NCBI RefSeq assembly: GCF_016860545.1
Contig: NZ_BNEB01000005.1
Span: 496,001 to 560,000, forward strand
Reading direction: 5' to 3'
Origin: Streptomyces asoensis
GTDB lineage: Bacteria; Actinomycetota; Actinomycetes; Streptomycetales; Streptomycetaceae
Length of the DNA stretch: 64,000 nucleotides
Under the pieces are notes generated by a model, which saw nothing but the letters and a program-made list of their open reading frames with translations, was not told the DNA's origin and did not search any database. This document shows, piece by piece, positions 27,487 to 35,980 of the stretch; the first letter of the stretch is position 1, and every line of letters begins with the position of its first letter. The translations under genes and the position numbers were made by a program.

Positions 27487-28494
27487 TTGGCGGTGTTCGG
27501 GTGTGCGGGCTGTGGTGCGGTCCTGACGACGGCGGTGTCGCGGGTGGCGATGCCGATCCACCTGGCGGACACCCACTGGGAGACGCTGCACCCGCCGCTG
27601 CTGGAGGCCGGGTCCTACGCGATCGACCCCGCACCGTACGGGCCACCGTGGCGGCATCGGGACGAGGTCACGGCGCGCGAGGCGGCGGAGAGGGGGCGCT
27701 TCGCGCCGTTCGACCGGCTGTCCGACGGGCCGCCGGACAGCATCCTCCTCGCGCCCGGCGACCTGCGCGGCACCAGGCTGATCCTCGAGCGGGCCGGGGG
27801 CTACTGCATGGGGATCGACGGGAGGGACGGGCCGAACCTCGCCTGCCCGGGCTGTGATCTGCCGGTCGGAACGAGGATCGACGACTGCGGGTGCTGGCAG
27901 GTCGTCCGGCTCGTCCCGCACGCCGTGGTGCGTCTGCCCGGCCCGCCGGAGCGGCCGCTCATGGACTGGGCGGAGTTGCTGGCCACGGGCGCGCTGTGGC
28001 ACCGGCTGAGCGAGTACCGGGACATCCCGGCGGGCGCGGCTCTCGCCCAGGTGGTGGTGGCCTCCGGGGGCGCGCCGGTCGAGGTGGCACCCGGACCGGT
28101 GGCGGAGCTCCTCGGTCGGGCACTCGGCGCGCTGTTGCCCGCCGGGCCGGGTGCGAAGCGGCTGGACCTGGCGGGTCCGGGGGTCGGTGAGCCGGCCGCT
28201 GACCTGGTGCTGGTGCCGGTCCACCCGCAGACCGGAGCGATGTGGCAGCCGCGCGCCGGGGCGGTGCCGGTACCCATGGATGCCGCGCTCTGGGCCGCGC
28301 TCGCCTTCCCGCCCCACCGGACCCGGCTGCCGGTGGTCGGCGGGCTGCCGGCAGGCGTGGAGCGGGACGATCCCCTGCCTCCGCACCCGTGCTACCCGTT
28401 CCAGCCGTCCGGCAATGCCTTCCGGTACACGCTGGCGCGGATGCCCGCCGTCGGAGAACCGTGGCTGCGGACGATCTACGACCGGGGATGCTGA
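27487..28494 (+). CDS. Conserved hypothetical protein with Cys-rich N-terminus
   Basis: Function not recognised. The 335-residue product starts with a CxxC pair (FGCAGCGAVLT) and has a second Cys cluster in the middle (NLACPGCDLPVGTRIDDCGCW), which together could bind zinc. The central segment resembles a short sequence seen before in Streptomyces hypothetical proteins, but I cannot name a family. The TTG at 27487 follows GGGAGGG at 5 bases and gives the start MAVFGCAGCG; a GTG at 27493 is the alternative. The longer open frame upstream has no ribosome site and no protein-like composition. It is divergent from the MMPL operon and shares the intergenic palindrome region. Confidence 0.7.
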   Translation: MAVFGCAGCGAVLTTAVSRVAMPIHLADTHWETLHPPLLEAGSYAIDPAPYGPPWRHRDEVTAREAAERGRFAPFDRLSDGPPDSILLAPGDLRGTRLILERAGGYCMGIDGRDGPNLACPGCDLPVGTRIDDCGCWQVVRLVPHAVVRLPGPPERPLMDWAELLATGALWHRLSEYRDIPAGAALAQVVVASGGAPVEVAPGPVAELLGRALGALLPAGPGAKRLDLAGPGVGEPAADLVLVPVHPQTGAMWQPRAGAVPVPMDAALWAALAFPPHRTRLPVVGGLPAGVERDDPLPPHPCYPFQPSGNAFRYTLARMPAVGEPWLRTIYDRGC

Positions 28495-28626
28495 TCGGAA
28501 CTCACGCACGCTTCCGCTTCTCCGCCCCTCGGGGGCGGGACTTCGCCGGCGGTGTGCTTCACGGGGCCACGGCCACCGGCCCGGCCGCCTCCGGCGAGGC
28601 CGTGTGTCTGCGTGAACGCAGCGCGC

Positions 28627-29334
28627 TCAGAGCACGGGGAAGGATCCGGTCCCGTAGCACTCCTCGGGCAGCGGATCCGGTACGGCGTCGGGGTCGAGGA
28701 GGTGGGCGACGACAGCCGCGGTGGTCCGGTGCCAGAGGCGGTGTCGGCGCAGCATGGCGTGGTCACCGCCGCCGATGACGGCCATGCCCGCCCGGGCCGC
28801 GGCGCCCTGGGCGCGGTGTACGCAGTCGGCTGTGTCGGTGGGCGAGGTGACGCGGTCCCGGGCACCGTGCAGGGCGACGATGCGCCGTCCCGCCGTCTGG
28901 ACGACGGGCTCGTCCGACGGCCACCACGGCGCGAGCGCGAGGATGCCTGTGACCTGTGGGTGTCCGGCCGCGTGCAGGGCTGCCCGGCCGCCCATGGAGT
29001 GGCCGAGCAGCACGGTGGGGACGAAACCCACGGACGCGTCGAGGTCGTCCAGGGCCCGCAGGGTGTCCCGCCCCGCGTCGGCACGGGTGCCGTTCCAGCC
29101 GCGCAGGCGGTAACGCACCCGTGCGACCAGGACGTCCTCATGGGGCAGCGCGGCGGTCACCGCCCGCAGGATCGGGTCCATCCGCAGGGCGGCCAGCTGC
29201 CGCGGACTGGTGGGGCTGTCGCTCGTCTCCTGCCCACCGTGCAGCACGAGGACGGCGGCCCGGGGCCGTGGCGGACGCCGTCGGGGCAGCACGACCGCCG
29301 GCTTCGGAGGGGACTCGGTGTCGTCCTGCGGCAC
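28627..29334 (-). CDS. Alpha/beta hydrolase (dienelactone hydrolase-like)
   Basis: A 235-residue hydrolase with the alpha/beta fold. The oxyanion loop is VLHGGQE near residue 28, the nucleophile elbow GHSMGG near 115, an acidic residue in LHGARDRVTS near 163 and the His in GGGDHAML near 200, giving a complete Ser-Asp-His triad. No signal peptide follows the chosen GTG at 29334, which has AAGGAG 9 bases upstream; the much longer upstream frame is Arg-rich and non-coding in character. The substrate is unknown: esterase, lipase or dienelactone hydrolase activity are all possible. It is convergent with the Cys-rich protein and downstream of the snpA terminator. Confidence 0.85.
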   Translation of the reverse strand: MPQDDTESPPKPAVVLPRRRPPRPRAAVLVLHGGQETSDSPTSPRQLAALRMDPILRAVTAALPHEDVLVARVRYRLRGWNGTRADAGRDTLRALDDLDASVGFVPTVLLGHSMGGRAALHAAGHPQVTGILALAPWWPSDEPVVQTAGRRIVALHGARDRVTSPTDTADCVHRAQGAAARAGMAVIGGGDHAMLRRHRLWHRTTAAVVAHLLDPDAVPDPLPEECYGTGSFPVL

Positions 29335-29510
29335 GATCGGGGTCTCCTTCTCACCGTGAGTCGCAACTCGTGCATCTTCCCCCGGAAGGGCCGTCGCCGT
29401 CGCCCCCGGTAGGCGCCCGGCTTCGGCGGCCAGGGGAAGAAGGGGCGCCGGGTACGTGCCGCGGTCGGTGTGCGGCGCGGCGGGCCGCGGCCTCCGGGCG
29501 GGCTCTGTCT

Positions 29511-29550
29511 GCACGCGTCTGCACGCGTCTGCCCGCGTCTGCGCGCACGC
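29511..29550. repeat. 10 bp tandem repeat (GCACGCGTCT)
   Basis: Two exact GCACGCGTCT units (29511-29530), a third with one change (GCCCGCGTCT) and a partial fourth stand directly beside the snpA terminator. The array is noncoding. It may be simple slippage; no function is evident. Confidence 0.7.
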
Positions 29551-29553
29551 AAG

Positions 29554-29580
29554 CGGGCCGTGCCCTGGGGGCACGGCCCG
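29554..29580 (-). terminator. Terminator of snpA
   Basis: Perfect 12 bp inverted repeat, CGGGCCGTGCCC and GGGCACGGCCCG, with a 3-base loop, 49 bases after the snpA stop. The stem is nearly all G/C and there is no U tract, as is common in Streptomyces. Confidence 0.8.
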
Positions 29581-29628
29581 TTTCCGGCTCGGGCGAGGGG
29601 GCGCGGGGCTGAGGAAGCCCTCGGGCTG

Positions 29629-30312
29629 TCAGCGCACCTTGTTCAGCTTGTCGAGGGCCTTGGCGAGACCGTTGGCCCAGAGCTGGTTGACGCGCGACCG
29701 TTCGGTCGCGTTGGGGTAGCGGTTGGTGCAGGACGTACCGGGTCCGCCGCCCGACATCAGTTCGCTGCACGGGCCGCTGTAGTGGTCCGGCAGGCCCAGC
29801 ACGTGACCGGTCTCGTGCGCGGTGACGCGGACCGAGTCGTACTGCCGGTTCTGCGCGTAGTCGAGGAAGATGTAGCCGCTACCGTGGCCGTTGGTGGAGG
29901 CGTACGAGCCCCGGGAGTCGTTGCCCTCGTAGTACGAGAAGTCGGCGCTCCCGGAGGTGGCCTGAAGCTTGACGTTGCTCACGGAGCTGTTCCAGATCGA
30001 GGTGGAGCTCGATATCTGGGAGCGGAAGCTCGGCGCCTGGGAGGCGTTGTAGTAGACGGTCACCGACTGGAGGCCCGGGTTGGCAGCCTGCTTCCTGGCG
30101 ACCGAGTCGAGCACGGCCTCGAAGAAGGCCTTGTTGTTCGACGCCTCCTCGGCCGAACCGGTGTAGCCGGCGCGGAGGGGCGTGGTGGACCCGGTGGTCT
30201 GGGCACTCGCGGGGAGGGCGCTGCCGACGGCTGCCAGCGTCACGCCCAGGCCGATCGCCGCCAGTCTCCTGGAGGCCTTCGCGGACGCACGGGACGTACG
30301 GGTGAACTTCAT
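29629..30312 (-). CDS. snpA: Snapalysin, secreted M7 metalloprotease
   Basis: A secreted small neutral protease of 227 residues. Residues 1-38 form a signal peptide (basic start, hydrophobic core, cleavage near ALPASAQ), followed by a short propeptide. The catalytic zinc site is HETGHVLGLPDHYSG near residue 180, the HExxHxxGxxD signature of family M7, which is restricted to streptomycetes. Two Cys pairs near the C-terminus (PCSEL and TSCTNRY) would form a disulphide. The gene is divergent from a LysR regulator with 183 bases between, exactly the classical snpA/snpR arrangement, and it has its own terminator. Expression is expected to depend on that LysR protein. Confidence 0.96.
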   Translation of the reverse strand: MKFTRTSRASAKASRRLAAIGLGVTLAAVGSALPASAQTTGSTTPLRAGYTGSAEEASNNKAFFEAVLDSVARKQAANPGLQSVTVYYNASQAPSFRSQISSSTSIWNSSVSNVKLQATSGSADFSYYEGNDSRGSYASTNGHGSGYIFLDYAQNRQYDSVRVTAHETGHVLGLPDHYSGPCSELMSGGGPGTSCTNRYPNATERSRVNQLWANGLAKALDKLNKVR

Positions 30313-30403
30313 GTGGGGGCTCCTACTCGTTCATGTGGGGTGGTGAACGATCGGTCGACCCGAGTGTGGGACAGCTGGGCGGCGGAGGGGATGATGGCAA
30401 CTG

Positions 30404-30424
30404 CCGATAGCTCAGGGCTATCGG
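30404..30424. promoter_or_regulatory. LysR-type operator between snpA and snpR
   Basis: Inverted repeat CCGATAGC, 5 bases, GCTATCGG in the divergent intergenic region, about 92 bases from snpA and 72 from the regulator. It fits the interrupted dyads used by LysR activators. The known SnpR system is regulated from this interval, but the exact site here is inferred. Confidence 0.65.
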
Positions 30425-30495
30425 GGCAACTCGTGTTGTTACGTTGGCTTTTGAACATCTGGCGCCTCAGCGAGCACAGCCTCTAGGCTCCGCGC

Positions 30496-31467
30496 ATGGA
30501 GCTCGAGGTGAGGCACTTACGTGTGCTGTGCGCCATCGCCGATGCCGGCAGTCTGCACAAGGCGGCTCGTGAACTGGGCATGGCTCAGCCCTCGTTGAGT
30601 ACTCAGCTGCGCCGCATCGAGCAGTTGCTGGGTGGTCCGCTCTTCGTCCGGGACTGCATGGGCAGCCGCCCCACGGCGCTGGGGCAGGTCGTGGTGAGCC
30701 GCGCCCGGCCCGTGCTCGCCGAGGTCTCCGCGCTGGTGACCGAGACCAGGACCGCGGCCGCCCGCGCGGCGGACGGTTCCCGGCTGCGCATCGGCGCCAC
30801 GGCCAGCCGGGCGGTCCCGGGCTGGCTGAGCCGACTGCGCGCCTGCACGTCCGGCGTCGAGCCCACCCTGCGGATGGACGTGTCCGCGAACGCCCTGCTG
30901 CGGCAGGTGACCGACGGCAGGCTGGACCTGGCATTCGTGCACGAGGTCGAGGGCAGCCCGCTGCGCATCCCGGACGGGCTGTGCCTGCGGGTCCTGGTGG
31001 AGCGCGAACCCCAGTTCGTCACCATGGCCGCCGGCCATCCCGCGGCGGCTCAGCGCGAGGTGCGTCTCGCGGACCTCGCGCACGACCGCTGGATGGTGGA
31101 CGCCACGGTCGACGGCGAGTGGGACGGAGTGTGCCGGGCGCTGCGCGCCGAGGGGATCGAGCCCGACCTGCTGCACGGCGACTACCTCACCGCCTACTTC
31201 CTGGCGGCCATAGGCGAGGTCGTCACGGTCAGTCAGCCGACCGCCCTGCCGGCTCGTTCCGACCTGGTGGTGCGGCCTCTGCACGGTGATCCGATCGGAG
31301 TCCGTCTGCTGCTCGCGGCCCGGACGGCGGACGAACTCGGCGTCGCGTTCGACGAATTGGAGAAGGCCTACTGGGACGCGGCCCGTCAGGCGCCGGTGTA
31401 CCAGGACTGGCTGGCGCGCGGCACCGCCGGACGGTCCACCCCGACACTGCGCGCGGTGGGCGCCTGA
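30496..31467 (+). CDS. snpR: LysR-family regulator of snapalysin
   Basis: A 323-residue LysR-type transcriptional regulator. The N-terminal winged helix-turn-helix (1-60) reads RHLRVLCAIADAGSLHKAA and AQPSLSTQLRRIEQ; the rest is the two-lobed co-inducer domain. The ATG at 30496 begins directly before this domain. Its position divergent from snpA identifies it as the activator of the protease, and the inverted repeat at 30404 lies between them. Length is normal and no damage is seen. The symbol is given from synteny rather than sequence alone. Confidence 0.9.
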   Translation: MELEVRHLRVLCAIADAGSLHKAARELGMAQPSLSTQLRRIEQLLGGPLFVRDCMGSRPTALGQVVVSRARPVLAEVSALVTETRTAAARAADGSRLRIGATASRAVPGWLSRLRACTSGVEPTLRMDVSANALLRQVTDGRLDLAFVHEVEGSPLRIPDGLCLRVLVEREPQFVTMAAGHPAAAQREVRLADLAHDRWMVDATVDGEWDGVCRALRAEGIEPDLLHGDYLTAYFLAAIGEVVTVSQPTALPARSDLVVRPLHGDPIGVRLLLAARTADELGVAFDELEKAYWDAARQAPVYQDWLARGTAGRSTPTLRAVGA

Positions 31468-31606
31468 GCAGCGGGACATCACCTCTCGCCGGCGCCCGCC
31501 CAGGGCCGGGGCTCGGCATCGCCCCGGACCTCACCGTCCGGGGCAGTCGGTGGGCCTGAGCGCGTCGGCGGTCTCGAAAACCAGGCGGCCGGACCGGGCC
31601 GCCGCG

Positions 31607-32653
31607 TCACCCCGGAAACGGTGCGGCGCTCACGTGGGGCGGCAGGTTGAACGGCGTGACGATCTGGATCGCCGAGGGGAGCGTCGGGCCGTCGTCCGGA
31701 AGTGCCTTGTCGGCGCGCATGATGGTCTGGCAGGCGCGGCGGACGTCCTGGCCCAGGTCGTGGTGGAGCACCGCGGACAGGCGGCGTTCGCGCAGCAGTC
31801 GGGTGTTGTCCTGGTCGAGGTCGTGCGCGACGAACACGGCACACGAACGCCCGAGGGTGTCGAAGGCGTCGAGGGTCGCGAGGTTGCCGCCGCCCATGGA
31901 GTAGACGGCGACGATGTCCTTGTCGCGCTCGAGTGCCTCGAGAACCAGATCGCGCTGAGTGGCGTCCAGGCCGTCGCTGTCGGTGACCTCTACGAGGGAG
32001 CGCTGTGGCTGCGCCAGGCGCATCGCGCTGCGGAAGCCCGTGTCGCGCTCCTCCTCACCGCGGAAGGAGCCCCGGCTGACGGTGGTGAGCACGTTGCCGG
32101 GCCGCTCGCCGAGCCACTGCTGAAGGAGGTACGCGGCAGTGGCCCCCGCCGCACGGTTGTCGATGCCGACGTATGCCAGGCGGGCGCTGTACGGCAGGTC
32201 GGTCACCAGGGTGACGACGGGAATGCCGACGGCGACGAGCCGCCCCACGGCGGCTGTGATCTCCGGCAGGTCCGGGGCCTTGAGGATCACTCCCTGCGAA
32301 CCGCGCTCGGCTATTTTGTCGAGGATGCCGATCAGTTCGGCGGGAGGGCAGGTCTCGCGGAAGTGGAAGCGTGAGCGCACGACCGCGGGGTGCAGGGAGG
32401 GCAGTTCGGCCTCCAGCGCCTCCCGCACAGCGGTGGAGAAGCGCTCCGGTGCCTGCATCACGATGTCGATCATGAAAGTGCGGCCGCCGATGCGGACCTG
32501 GGTCCGCTGGCGGTCCAGGTCTTCAATGGCCTGGTGCACCTCACGGATCGTGCTCTCCCGCACGTTGCCCCGGTGGTTGAGGACGCGATCGACCGTGGCC
32601 GTGCTCAGTCCGGCCTGGCGGGCGATTTCCCTGATCGGATAGGGATGGCGCAT
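31607..32653 (-). CDS. LacI-family transcriptional regulator
   Basis: A 348-residue LacI-type repressor. The N-terminal helix-turn-helix reads IREIARQAGLSTATVDRVLNHRG, followed by the hinge and a periplasmic-binding-like sensing domain of the LacI/RbsB type (VILKAPDLPEI, VYSMGGGN, FVAHDLDQDN). The ATG at 32653 starts just before the DNA-binding helix; the open frame further upstream is not protein-like. It is divergent from the PhyH/SDR pair with 109 bases between, so it probably controls that pair in response to a sugar or polyol. No canonical LacI operator is obvious, though an ATGCAT-centred dyad lies near 32683-32693. Confidence 0.92.
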   Translation of the reverse strand: MRHPYPIREIARQAGLSTATVDRVLNHRGNVRESTIREVHQAIEDLDRQRTQVRIGGRTFMIDIVMQAPERFSTAVREALEAELPSLHPAVVRSRFHFRETCPPAELIGILDKIAERGSQGVILKAPDLPEITAAVGRLVAVGIPVVTLVTDLPYSARLAYVGIDNRAAGATAAYLLQQWLGERPGNVLTTVSRGSFRGEEERDTGFRSAMRLAQPQRSLVEVTDSDGLDATQRDLVLEALERDKDIVAVYSMGGGNLATLDAFDTLGRSCAVFVAHDLDQDNTRLLRERRLSAVLHHDLGQDVRRACQTIMRADKALPDDGPTLPSAIQIVTPFNLPPHVSAAPFPG

Positions 32654-32762
32654 GACGGATTCCCGGTGACGATGATGGACTTTTGATGCATTGCTGAGGG
32701 TTGAATGATGGGTTCGGGTTCTCAAGACTGGCAGAAAAGCAGGCACTGCGAAAGGACCCGGG

Positions 32763-33941
32763 ATGTCTCCGACGGCCGTGCGATCACTGACCTGGCTCAC
32801 CGAGGCCGACTGTGATCTCGACACGTTCCGCTCGCTCGTCGAGCAGACCACCGATGCCGGTCACCACCCCCTGGCCGACCGGGTCGAGCAGAACGTGCCG
32901 GTCTACGACAGTGACCGGCTGCGTATTCTGACCACCACCCCCGAGGGGCGTCGCACCGTACAGGGCGAGCTGGTGCGGGCGCTGCTCCACGGACCCGGCA
33001 TCGTGGTCCTCGAGGGCGCCTTCTCCGACACGGACGTCGTGGACAGGGCGTCCGACACCTTCTGGGCGCTGATCGAAGAAGAACGCGCCGCCGGCACCGC
33101 CCGCGGCGACCACTTCGCCAAGCCGGGCGCCAACGAACGTGTCTGGAGCGCCCTGGACAAGATGGCTCTTCGGGCTCCCGAGGTGTTCGCCGACTACTAC
33201 GCCAACGACATGCTCGCCCTCATCGCCGAGAGCTGGCTCGGCCCCGCCTATCAGGTGACCTCGCAGGTCAACGTCGTCAATCCCGGCGGGGCCGCGCAGA
33301 GCGTGCACCGCGACTACCACCTCGGCTTCCTCTCCCAGGAGCGCGCGGCGGCCTACCCGGCGCACGTCCACCGCCTCTCCCCCGCGCTGACCTTGCAGGG
33401 CGCCGTCGCCCACTGCGACATGCCCGTCGAGTCAGGCCCGACGCTGTATCTGCCTCACTCGCAGAAGTTCGAGCCGGGCTATCTGGCCTGGCGGCTGCCG
33501 CAGTTCGTCGAATACTTCAACGCCCATCACGTCCAGCTCCCCCTGGCGAAGGGCGACGCCGCCTTCTTCAACCCCGCCCTCTTCCACGCCGCGGGCCACA
33601 ACCGCTCGAGCGGGATCCGACGTATGGCCAACCTGCTACAGGTCTCCTCCGCCTTCGGCCGCGCGATGGAGACGGTGGACCGCGAGGCCATGGCCGACGC
33701 CCTCTTCCCGGTGCTTCTGCGCCGCAAGGCGGAGGGAGCTTCGCAGGACTGGCTGCACCGCGTGGTCGCCGCCACCGCCGAGGGCTACCCCTTCCCCACC
33801 GACCTGGACCTCGACCCCCCGGTCGACGGACTCGCCCCGCCCTCCCAGGCGGACACCGTCCGGCGAGCCGTGGCCGAGGGCTGGTCCCCCGACCGGCTGA
33901 GCCAGGAACTCCAGGTCGGCTCCAGGCGTCGACGCCACTGA
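32763..33941 (+). CDS. Phytanoyl-CoA dioxygenase (PhyH) family oxygenase
   Basis: A putative Fe(II)/2-oxoglutarate-dependent oxygenase of 392 residues. The iron triad is visible as HRDYH (HxD) near residue 180 and the distal His in FHAAGHNRSSGIRR near 280, with the Arg that would bind 2-oxoglutarate following. The ATG at 32763 has AAAGGA at 6 bases. It lies 16 bases before an SDR and is divergent from a LacI regulator, suggesting a small catabolic operon that hydroxylates and then oxidises a substrate. PhyH proteins act on very varied small molecules, so the substrate is unknown. Reading frame intact. Confidence 0.88.
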   Translation: MSPTAVRSLTWLTEADCDLDTFRSLVEQTTDAGHHPLADRVEQNVPVYDSDRLRILTTTPEGRRTVQGELVRALLHGPGIVVLEGAFSDTDVVDRASDTFWALIEEERAAGTARGDHFAKPGANERVWSALDKMALRAPEVFADYYANDMLALIAESWLGPAYQVTSQVNVVNPGGAAQSVHRDYHLGFLSQERAAAYPAHVHRLSPALTLQGAVAHCDMPVESGPTLYLPHSQKFEPGYLAWRLPQFVEYFNAHHVQLPLAKGDAAFFNPALFHAAGHNRSSGIRRMANLLQVSSAFGRAMETVDREAMADALFPVLLRRKAEGASQDWLHRVVAATAEGYPFPTDLDLDPPVDGLAPPSQADTVRRAVAEGWSPDRLSQELQVGSRRRRH

Positions 33942-33957
33942 AAGGGACTCCACACTC

Positions 33958-34719
33958 ATGGCACTCCTTCAGGACAGGATCGTCCTGGTCAACGGCGGCA
34001 GCCAGGGCGTCGGCGCGGGTATCGTGCGGGCGGCCCTCGGGGCGGGCGCGACCGTGCTCTTCACCGGCCGCCGGGTCGAGTTGGGCGAGAAGCTCGCCGA
34101 GGACACCGGCGCGCACTTCATGCGGGCGGACCTCGCCGATCCGGCACAGGCCCGCGACAGCGTCGTACGGACCGTGAGCGCTCACGGACGCATCGACTGC
34201 CTGGTCAACGCGGCAGGGCTGACATCGCGTGGCTCGCTCCTGGACACCACACCGGAACTGTTCGACCGGCACATGGCGATCAACCTGAGGGCGCCGTTCT
34301 TCGCGATGCAGGCGGCGGTGACCGACATGAAGGCCCGCCGGGCGCCGGGCACGATCGTCAACATCGGCTCCAACTGCGCCCGTGGCGGGCCTCCGCACCT
34401 GGCCCCCTACTCCGCCGCCAAGGCAGGTCTGGCCGGACTGACCCGCAACGCCGCCCACGCACATCGCTGGGACCGCATCCGCATCAACGGCCTCGACATC
34501 GGCTGGACGGACACCGAGGGCGAGGACGCGACCCAGCGTGCCTTCCACGGCGCGGGCGCCGACTGGCGGGCGAGAGCCGCCGCGGCCCAGCCCATGGGCA
34601 AGCTCGGACAGGTCGACGAGATCGCCGAGTTCGTCGTCTTCCTCCTCTCGGATCGCAGCGGGGTGGTGACCGGCTCGGTCATCGACTGGGACCAGAACGT
34701 GTTCGGCGGCCAGGACTGA
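33958..34719 (+). CDS. Short-chain dehydrogenase/reductase
   Basis: A classical SDR of 253 residues. The cofactor loop is NGGSQGVG near residue 12 (TGxxxGxG with Asn and Ser replacing the first two positions), the structural NAAG near 83, the catalytic Ser in NIGSNCAR near 138 and the YSAAK pair near 155. GRR after beta-2 suggests NADP(H). The ATG at 33958 follows AAAGGGA. Only 16 bases separate it from the PhyH gene, so the two are co-transcribed and may act in sequence on one substrate, under the divergent LacI regulator. It is convergent with the ene-reductase gene. Confidence 0.92.
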   Translation: MALLQDRIVLVNGGSQGVGAGIVRAALGAGATVLFTGRRVELGEKLAEDTGAHFMRADLADPAQARDSVVRTVSAHGRIDCLVNAAGLTSRGSLLDTTPELFDRHMAINLRAPFFAMQAAVTDMKARRAPGTIVNIGSNCARGGPPHLAPYSAAKAGLAGLTRNAAHAHRWDRIRINGLDIGWTDTEGEDATQRAFHGAGADWRARAAAAQPMGKLGQVDEIAEFVVFLLSDRSGVVTGSVIDWDQNVFGGQD

Positions 34720-34788
34720 GCCGGACGCCGAGAAGATCGACGGCGGCCTGGACGCCCTTCCACGACGTCGTCGGCGCTCCCCGCGATG

Positions 34789-35862
34789 TCACTGCGCGTG
34801 CTGGTAGGCCGGGTAGGTGAGATAGCCGTCGTCGCCGCCCTGGAAGTACGTGCTCTCGTCCGCCGGAGCGATCGGCAGGCCGGTGCGCAGCCGCTCCACC
34901 AGGTCGGGATTGGCGATGAAGGCCCGTCCGAAACTGATGAGATCGGCTCCGAGACCCAGCCAGTGGTCCGCTTCGGCACGGCCGGTCTGCTTGGGTCCCA
35001 GGGGCAGCACCGGGTTCATGACCAGAGTGCCCGGCCAGACTCGGCGCAGCCCGAGCAGCGTCTCCTCGTCGGCCGTGGCCTCGAGATGGACATAGGCCAG
35101 GTCGAGGCGGGACAACTCGCCGAGGAGTGCGGTGTAGTGCTCGGCGACGTCGGTCTCCTCGATGCCCCAGAAGGGCCCACCGGGAGAGAGCCGGATCCCG
35201 GTCCGGGCCGCCCCGACGGCCTCGACGGTCGCGGCGACCGCCTCCACGGCGAACCGGATCCGGTTGGTCACCGAACCGCCGTAACGGTCCGTGCGCAGAT
35301 TGGCGTTGGCCGAGAGGAACTGCGAGATCAGATAGCCGTTGGCCCCGTGCAGTTCGACACCGTCGAACCCGGCGTCGACGGCACGGCGCGCGGCCTGCGC
35401 GTACGACCGGATCTGCTCGGGAACCTCGGCCGTCTCCAGGGCGCGGGGAAGCGGTACCGGCTGGGGCCCGGTAGGCGTGAACACCTCACCGACGGCCGCG
35501 ACGGCGGAGGGGCCGACGGGCCGCATGCCGGTGGTGTCGGGGTGCGAGACCCGTCCGCCGTGCATGATCTGGGCGAAGATCCGCCCGCCGTTGGCGTGCA
35601 CCGCGTCGGTCACCGGGCGCCAGGACGCCACCTGGTCGTCGGTGTGCAGCCCCGGAGTGCCGGGATTGGACTGACCGAGCAGGCTCGGCTGTACGCCCTC
35701 GCTGACTATCAGACCGGCGGTGGCCCGCTGCGCGTAGTAACGCGCCATGGACGGGGTCGCCAGACCGCCCGCCGCGGCCCGCACGCGGCTCATCGGGGCC
35801 ATCACCACCCGGTTGGGCAGCGCCAGATCGCCGAGCCGGTAGCTGCTGAGGAGGCTTGCCAC
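34789..35862 (-). CDS. Old yellow enzyme-family ene-reductase
   Basis: An FMN-dependent NAD(P)H oxidoreductase of 357 residues that reduces activated C=C bonds or nitro esters. Visible features are LPNRVVMAPMSR at the N-terminus, QIMHGGR near residue 100, the substrate-binding pair in ELHGANGYLISQFL near 175 and the FMN phosphate region ISFGRAFIANPD near 315. The GTG at 35862 follows AAGGAG at 7 bases. It is divergent from a MerR regulator with a strong dyad between them, which argues for induction by an electrophile or xenobiotic. Domain length and residues look complete. Confidence 0.93.
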   Translation of the reverse strand: MASLLSSYRLGDLALPNRVVMAPMSRVRAAAGGLATPSMARYYAQRATAGLIVSEGVQPSLLGQSNPGTPGLHTDDQVASWRPVTDAVHANGGRIFAQIMHGGRVSHPDTTGMRPVGPSAVAAVGEVFTPTGPQPVPLPRALETAEVPEQIRSYAQAARRAVDAGFDGVELHGANGYLISQFLSANANLRTDRYGGSVTNRIRFAVEAVAATVEAVGAARTGIRLSPGGPFWGIEETDVAEHYTALLGELSRLDLAYVHLEATADEETLLGLRRVWPGTLVMNPVLPLGPKQTGRAEADHWLGLGADLISFGRAFIANPDLVERLRTGLPIAPADESTYFQGGDDGYLTYPAYQHAQ

Positions 35863-35917
35863 GTCATATCTCCTTCGTGATCCGTCGCCCGGTGCCGGGC
35901 GCCTCGGCTACGCTAGA

Positions 35918-35937
35918 ACCTGACATTGACGTCAGGT
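35918..35937. promoter_or_regulatory. MerR-type operator
   Basis: ACCTGAC and GTCAGGT form a perfect 7 bp inverted repeat with a 6-base spacer, 56 bases from the ene-reductase start and 44 from the MerR start. MerR proteins bind such dyads between the -35 and -10 boxes of the promoters they control. Which promoter it overlaps is not clear. Confidence 0.7.
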
Positions 35938-35980
35938 GCAAGGGTTGTGTTCCGGATCACAACGGGGAAGGCGGGACGGC

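Noticed and set aside
29461..29600. Possible CRISPR or regulatory RNA suggested by tandem 10 bp units next to a hairpin
   Set aside because: The units are directly adjacent without spacers and the hairpin is a standard terminator placed after snpA. No CRISPR array was seen in the window.
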